NCBI GenBank assembly: GCA_029782215.1
Contig: JAKOVD010000032.1
Location: 186,001-250,000, forward strand
Length of the DNA stretch: 64,000 bases
Direction: 5' to 3'
From: Chloroflexota bacterium
GTDB taxonomy: Bacteria > Chloroflexota > Anaerolineae > J102
The first letter of the stretch is position 1, and each line of letters starts with the position of its first letter. Positions 62,201 to 64,000 of the stretch are shown here, in pieces. The notes beneath the pieces are model-generated. The model saw nothing but the letters and a program-made list of their open reading frames with translations. It was not told the origin of the DNA and ran no database searches. A program made the translations under genes and the position numbers.

Positions 62201-64000
62201 GGCAGTCATACCAAGCGATTTCCACGGCGACATGGCCTCGCACGGCCTGCAGGCACGGGAATGGCTGGCTATGGCCGAAAAGGTCATCTTCCGCGAAGGA
62301 TGGGCCAACATCCCCATGAAGGCCTTCATCCCGGCAGCAATCTCGCTCAAGCTCTTCGGGAACGATCTTTTCGGTCTGAATATGAGCGCCGTCATCGACG
62401 GCGTCTTGGTCCTGCTGGCGTTTTACCTTCTCGTCTGGCGCCTGTTTGACTCGCACCGGCTGGCGAGTTTGGCGACAGCGTTGCTCGCCATCAACATTCC
62501 GCACATTCACTTCTCGCGCCTGGCCGAGTACATGGACCCGTGGCCGTTCATGTTCTTTGCCGTGTTCTTCATGGTCGACGGCTTGCGCGGACGGCGCCTG
62601 CAGTCCCTGGCCTTGGCCGGTGTGCTGATGGGTTTCGGGCTGGAGATGTACTACTCAGCGCGCGTGATCGCACCGATCCTCATGGTGGCCCTTGTCTACC
62701 TGCTTATCGTGCGCCGCCAATGGGTGACCTCGAACCGCTTCGGTCTGTTTCTGCTGGTCACCGGAATCCTGTTCGCATTGGGTCCCAGCCTGATCTACTT
62801 CGCCCAGAACCGGGAGGCCTTCGTCGAGCGCAGCCGCGCCGTCTGGCTCTTCTATGAGCCCGTCATGACGCACCTGAAGGGCAAGTACCACGTGGAAACG
62901 GCCTGGCAGGTGTTGGTGGAACAGACACGCATTTCCCTGTTGATGTTCAACCACTCGATCGACTCCAGCACTCAATTCGGGTTCCCACACCCGATGTTTT
63001 CGTCGCTGCTGTCGCCTTTGGTCCTGCTCGGTTTCGGCTACGGTGTGCGTCGCTGGCGGCACCCGGCACTTGGCCTGAACCTGATATGGCTGTCGCTCAT
63101 CCTCGTCATGGGTGGCATCCTGACCGGCGATGCACCCTTCTGGCCGCGTTTGATCGGCATCCTCCCCGCCGCCGCCGTCTTCGCCGCGTTGGTGCTGGAT
63201 AGGTTGTGGGCCACCATCGTCCAGGCCATCCCGACGCGGCGTCCGGAGACAGTGAATGCGGCGCTCGGCGTTGCCGCGCTGGCTTTGCTCGCCTATGCCG
63301 GCTGGCAGAACTGGCAGCTCTACTTCGATACAGTCCAGAACAACGCCAGGCCACAGGCCCGCATCGGCCGCTATCTCGCTTCGTTACCCCCGGAGATCGC
63401 AGCCTGTGACTTTGCTGACCCCTACGCCCTGGACATTCGCGAGACTGCTTTCCAGGCGTATCCGCGGGCGCTATTCGACATTCCCCGCGATGCACCGGAG
63501 GGCCTGATGGAACGCTGCCCTGGCCCGCCCTTGGTCTGGATTGTCTATCCAGCCTATCAGTCGCGTCTGGCCGATCTCGAGGCGCGTTGGCCCGGCGGCA
63601 CAGTCGAAGAGCATAAGGCCCAAGACGGAAACCTCGTGTTTACAAGCTACCTTGTGACCAGCGGAGTCCCCGGCAAAGCCGCCGGGGCCAGCCCGACCGC
63701 CACGGCCGTGCCGGCAGGCACCGCTGAGGAAACACCGTCCACTGGCCTAGTCACCGGCGATACCAGCACCGCCTACAACCCTGACGGCAGTACCTTCGTG
63801 CCCGAGGAGACCTTCCTCGGCAACACCAACAGCTCCACCTGGGCCATCTTCCTGGGCAACCGTGAGGTCACGGGAGGCAAGTTCAGCCTGTCGGTCGGGC
63901 CGGTGGGAGGCCACGACGCCGTCTACGACTACGTCGAGCTGATGGCTGCAAACGGCGACACCTTCCGCTTCGAGGCCGAAGACAGCGCCGTGACCACCGG
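59277..64000 (+). CDS. Giant membrane protein with two GT-C (PMT/ArnT-like) modules, 3' end beyond window
   Basis: At least 1574 aa, open to the right edge. Two similar modules lie in one chain. Module 1 (about 20-700) has many membrane helices and YIDGDVASEGLQAIKLL with Asp174/Asp176 in the first outer loop. Module 2 (about 870-1430) repeats the pattern with IPSDFHGDMASHGLQA (Asp981, Asp985) and ends in a soluble part. Such acidic loops mark GT-C enzymes that use lipid-linked sugars. The modules are joined by an Ala/Pro/Thr/Ser linker (about 700-755) and further helices. A Thr/Pro/Ala linker near residue 1470 leads to a beta-rich C-terminal domain that is cut by the edge. Confidence 0.8.
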   Translation, partial: MSAAKPSTSPPSSGHLRVRVAGILVALALAVCSQQILAHSTANTAQARQQILGIAVMIVAMALFGWAAPRPPDRGSAGAGERTRWLGNRPWAYLAALGAYALSLLLTLATGENAVVRLLWGAGLVLFVIAHFDEWRWPQFSRQDGWDLLVLAGIIAVGFILRYWRLDQIPSYIDGDVASEGLQAIKLLSDPNPAWFSIAWSNIPMFDFVMQSWSMRLFGTGLFGLSMTAVVQGTITIAGVYFLGREVFGRRVGLLAAALLSISYTAIHYSRIVATASPLPFLVFAFFFLFRGLHRQRSLWYALAGLCLGVGLMVYYPVRVSVVVIALLVVWLLIWNRRAILNHIGEWLAFAVGVALGFGPLVLAVLRDPFAFAGRSNEVTLLSPDVMTHLFEKYGTSSAAQVWIEQIRRTFLTFFLYGDTSPHFSFEGPLIDGFTVIVLLLGVGYCVRWLRDPRCFTLLAWVISTLFLGSIVTNDAPYWTHIVVCLPAVMVLAAIGAERAWTGTIAAIPKDRQPLANVAVGILVTFALVATGVQNWQVYTKWVGDNAIPRGRIARYLSQLPTNFRAVIVSDPVSWEDRDLQFFGQSLQGASVTSDAIVAGEPAATDNPTVFVLTPNHNDLLPALQAEYPNGEVREHNDQNKELAFTTLTVQPANDALPPGLPDPGQEMQRHMLMGWILAAVLLVPAAAAGLYLVLRPSPATVTPASASVLEPAPSPVQSQAAEAQLPVATQTTSTAAPQASSASVPTGGAIESRLEEPPIKQIGLTLAGMLVAILMAYVAQSLYDGEITGRVGAALVVAFGLNTSEKSLLVMGTVLYLVAMLLFALSAPGLPRLVALSGFVLPARGRPARTYPGELPPDARIHWGGRKTAAPSVTVPVTDPARLPNYRLQSILLGVAAAPFLLSMVLFWRRGEDAAVRWLWLAGLVLFLGGQVIWPAILRVAGPEGERSPRFRWVHVVILLAILGAGFWLRFNHLAVIPSDFHGDMASHGLQAREWLAMAEKVIFREGWANIPMKAFIPAAISLKLFGNDLFGLNMSAVIDGVLVLLAFYLLVWRLFDSHRLASLATALLAINIPHIHFSRLAEYMDPWPFMFFAVFFMVDGLRGRRLQSLALAGVLMGFGLEMYYSARVIAPILMVALVYLLIVRRQWVTSNRFGLFLLVTGILFALGPSLIYFAQNREAFVERSRAVWLFYEPVMTHLKGKYHVETAWQVLVEQTRISLLMFNHSIDSSTQFGFPHPMFSSLLSPLVLLGFGYGVRRWRHPALGLNLIWLSLILVMGGILTGDAPFWPRLIGILPAAAVFAALVLDRLWATIVQAIPTRRPETVNAALGVAALALLAYAGWQNWQLYFDTVQNNARPQARIGRYLASLPPEIAACDFADPYALDIRETAFQAYPRALFDIPRDAPEGLMERCPGPPLVWIVYPAYQSRLADLEARWPGGTVEEHKAQDGNLVFTSYLVTSGVPGKAAGASPTATAVPAGTAEETPSTGLVTGDTSTAYNPDGSTFVPEETFLGNTNSSTWAIFLGNREVTGGKFSLSVGPVGGHDAVYDYVELMAANGDTFRFEAEDSAVTT

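Overview
The window reads as a high-GC chromosomal segment of a bacterium, most likely of the phylum Chloroflexota (Anaerolineae/Caldilineae-like). Pointers are a MutL carrying its own endonuclease motif, secreted proteins with Thr/Pro-rich linkers and an LPLV-type hydrophobic tail, SBBP and Asp-box repeat proteins, a CIRCE/HrcA heat-shock operon, and many short degenerate intergenic repeats. The phylum call is inference from protein style, not a search result.

Layout. 1-1.7 kb: two secreted repeat/linker proteins (minus). 1.9-7.4 kb: mutL, then tig-clpP-clpX. 7.4-12.4 kb: a molybdenum/tungsten block (ModE-like regulator, shortened TupA-like lipoprotein, moeA, permease, ATPase, moaC, fused moaD-moaE). 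12.4-18.6 kb: an unusual arsenic-linked cluster: arsM diverging from arsR, a lipoyl (GcvH-like) protein without a glycine cleavage system, two DGC-domain proteins, OsmC, a CxxC redox protein, a 4Fe-4S protein, an MtrA/DUF4346 protein and a SAM methyltransferase. 18.9-20.6 kb: an ArsR-ArsC fusion and two further thioredoxin-type arsenate reductases behind a perfect operator. 20.6-25.4 kb: a hydantoinase-like protein, a tungsten aldehyde oxidoreductase behind a structured leader with an intrinsic terminator, and two MoaD-like proteins. 25.5-27.1 kb: rnpB, six tRNAs and an orphan small transcript with a 17-codon ORF. 27.2-29.8 kb: ArsR-family regulator and MFS pump with a palindromic operator. 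30-36 kb: SBBP-repeat protein, HExxH metallopeptidase, citrate synthase, tRNA-Glu. 36.2-45.6 kb: envelope and polysaccharide genes, an M16 peptidase pair, acpS, an aminotransferase. 45.6-49.7 kb: hrcA-grpE-dnaK. 49.8-59.2 kb: acetyltransferase, small membrane proteins, AlbA_2/RecG-like protein, gyrA, tilS, DUF429. 59.3-64 kb: a giant protein with two tandem GT-C glycosyltransferase modules, running off the edge.

How it fits together. The Tup-type transporter parts, MoeA/MoaC/MoaDE, two extra MoaD-like proteins and AOR form a coherent tungsten/molybdenum cofactor supply-and-use unit that brackets the arsenic genes. The arsenic genes hold reduction (three ArsC), methylation (ArsM) and two regulators, but no efflux pump is present. 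The lipoyl/DGC/Fe-S/DUF4346 genes sit in the same transcription direction as arsR and are the best candidate here for an undescribed pathway. Two promoters far apart share an FNR-like palindrome at the same distance from the -10 box, which suggests redox control of the arsR cluster.
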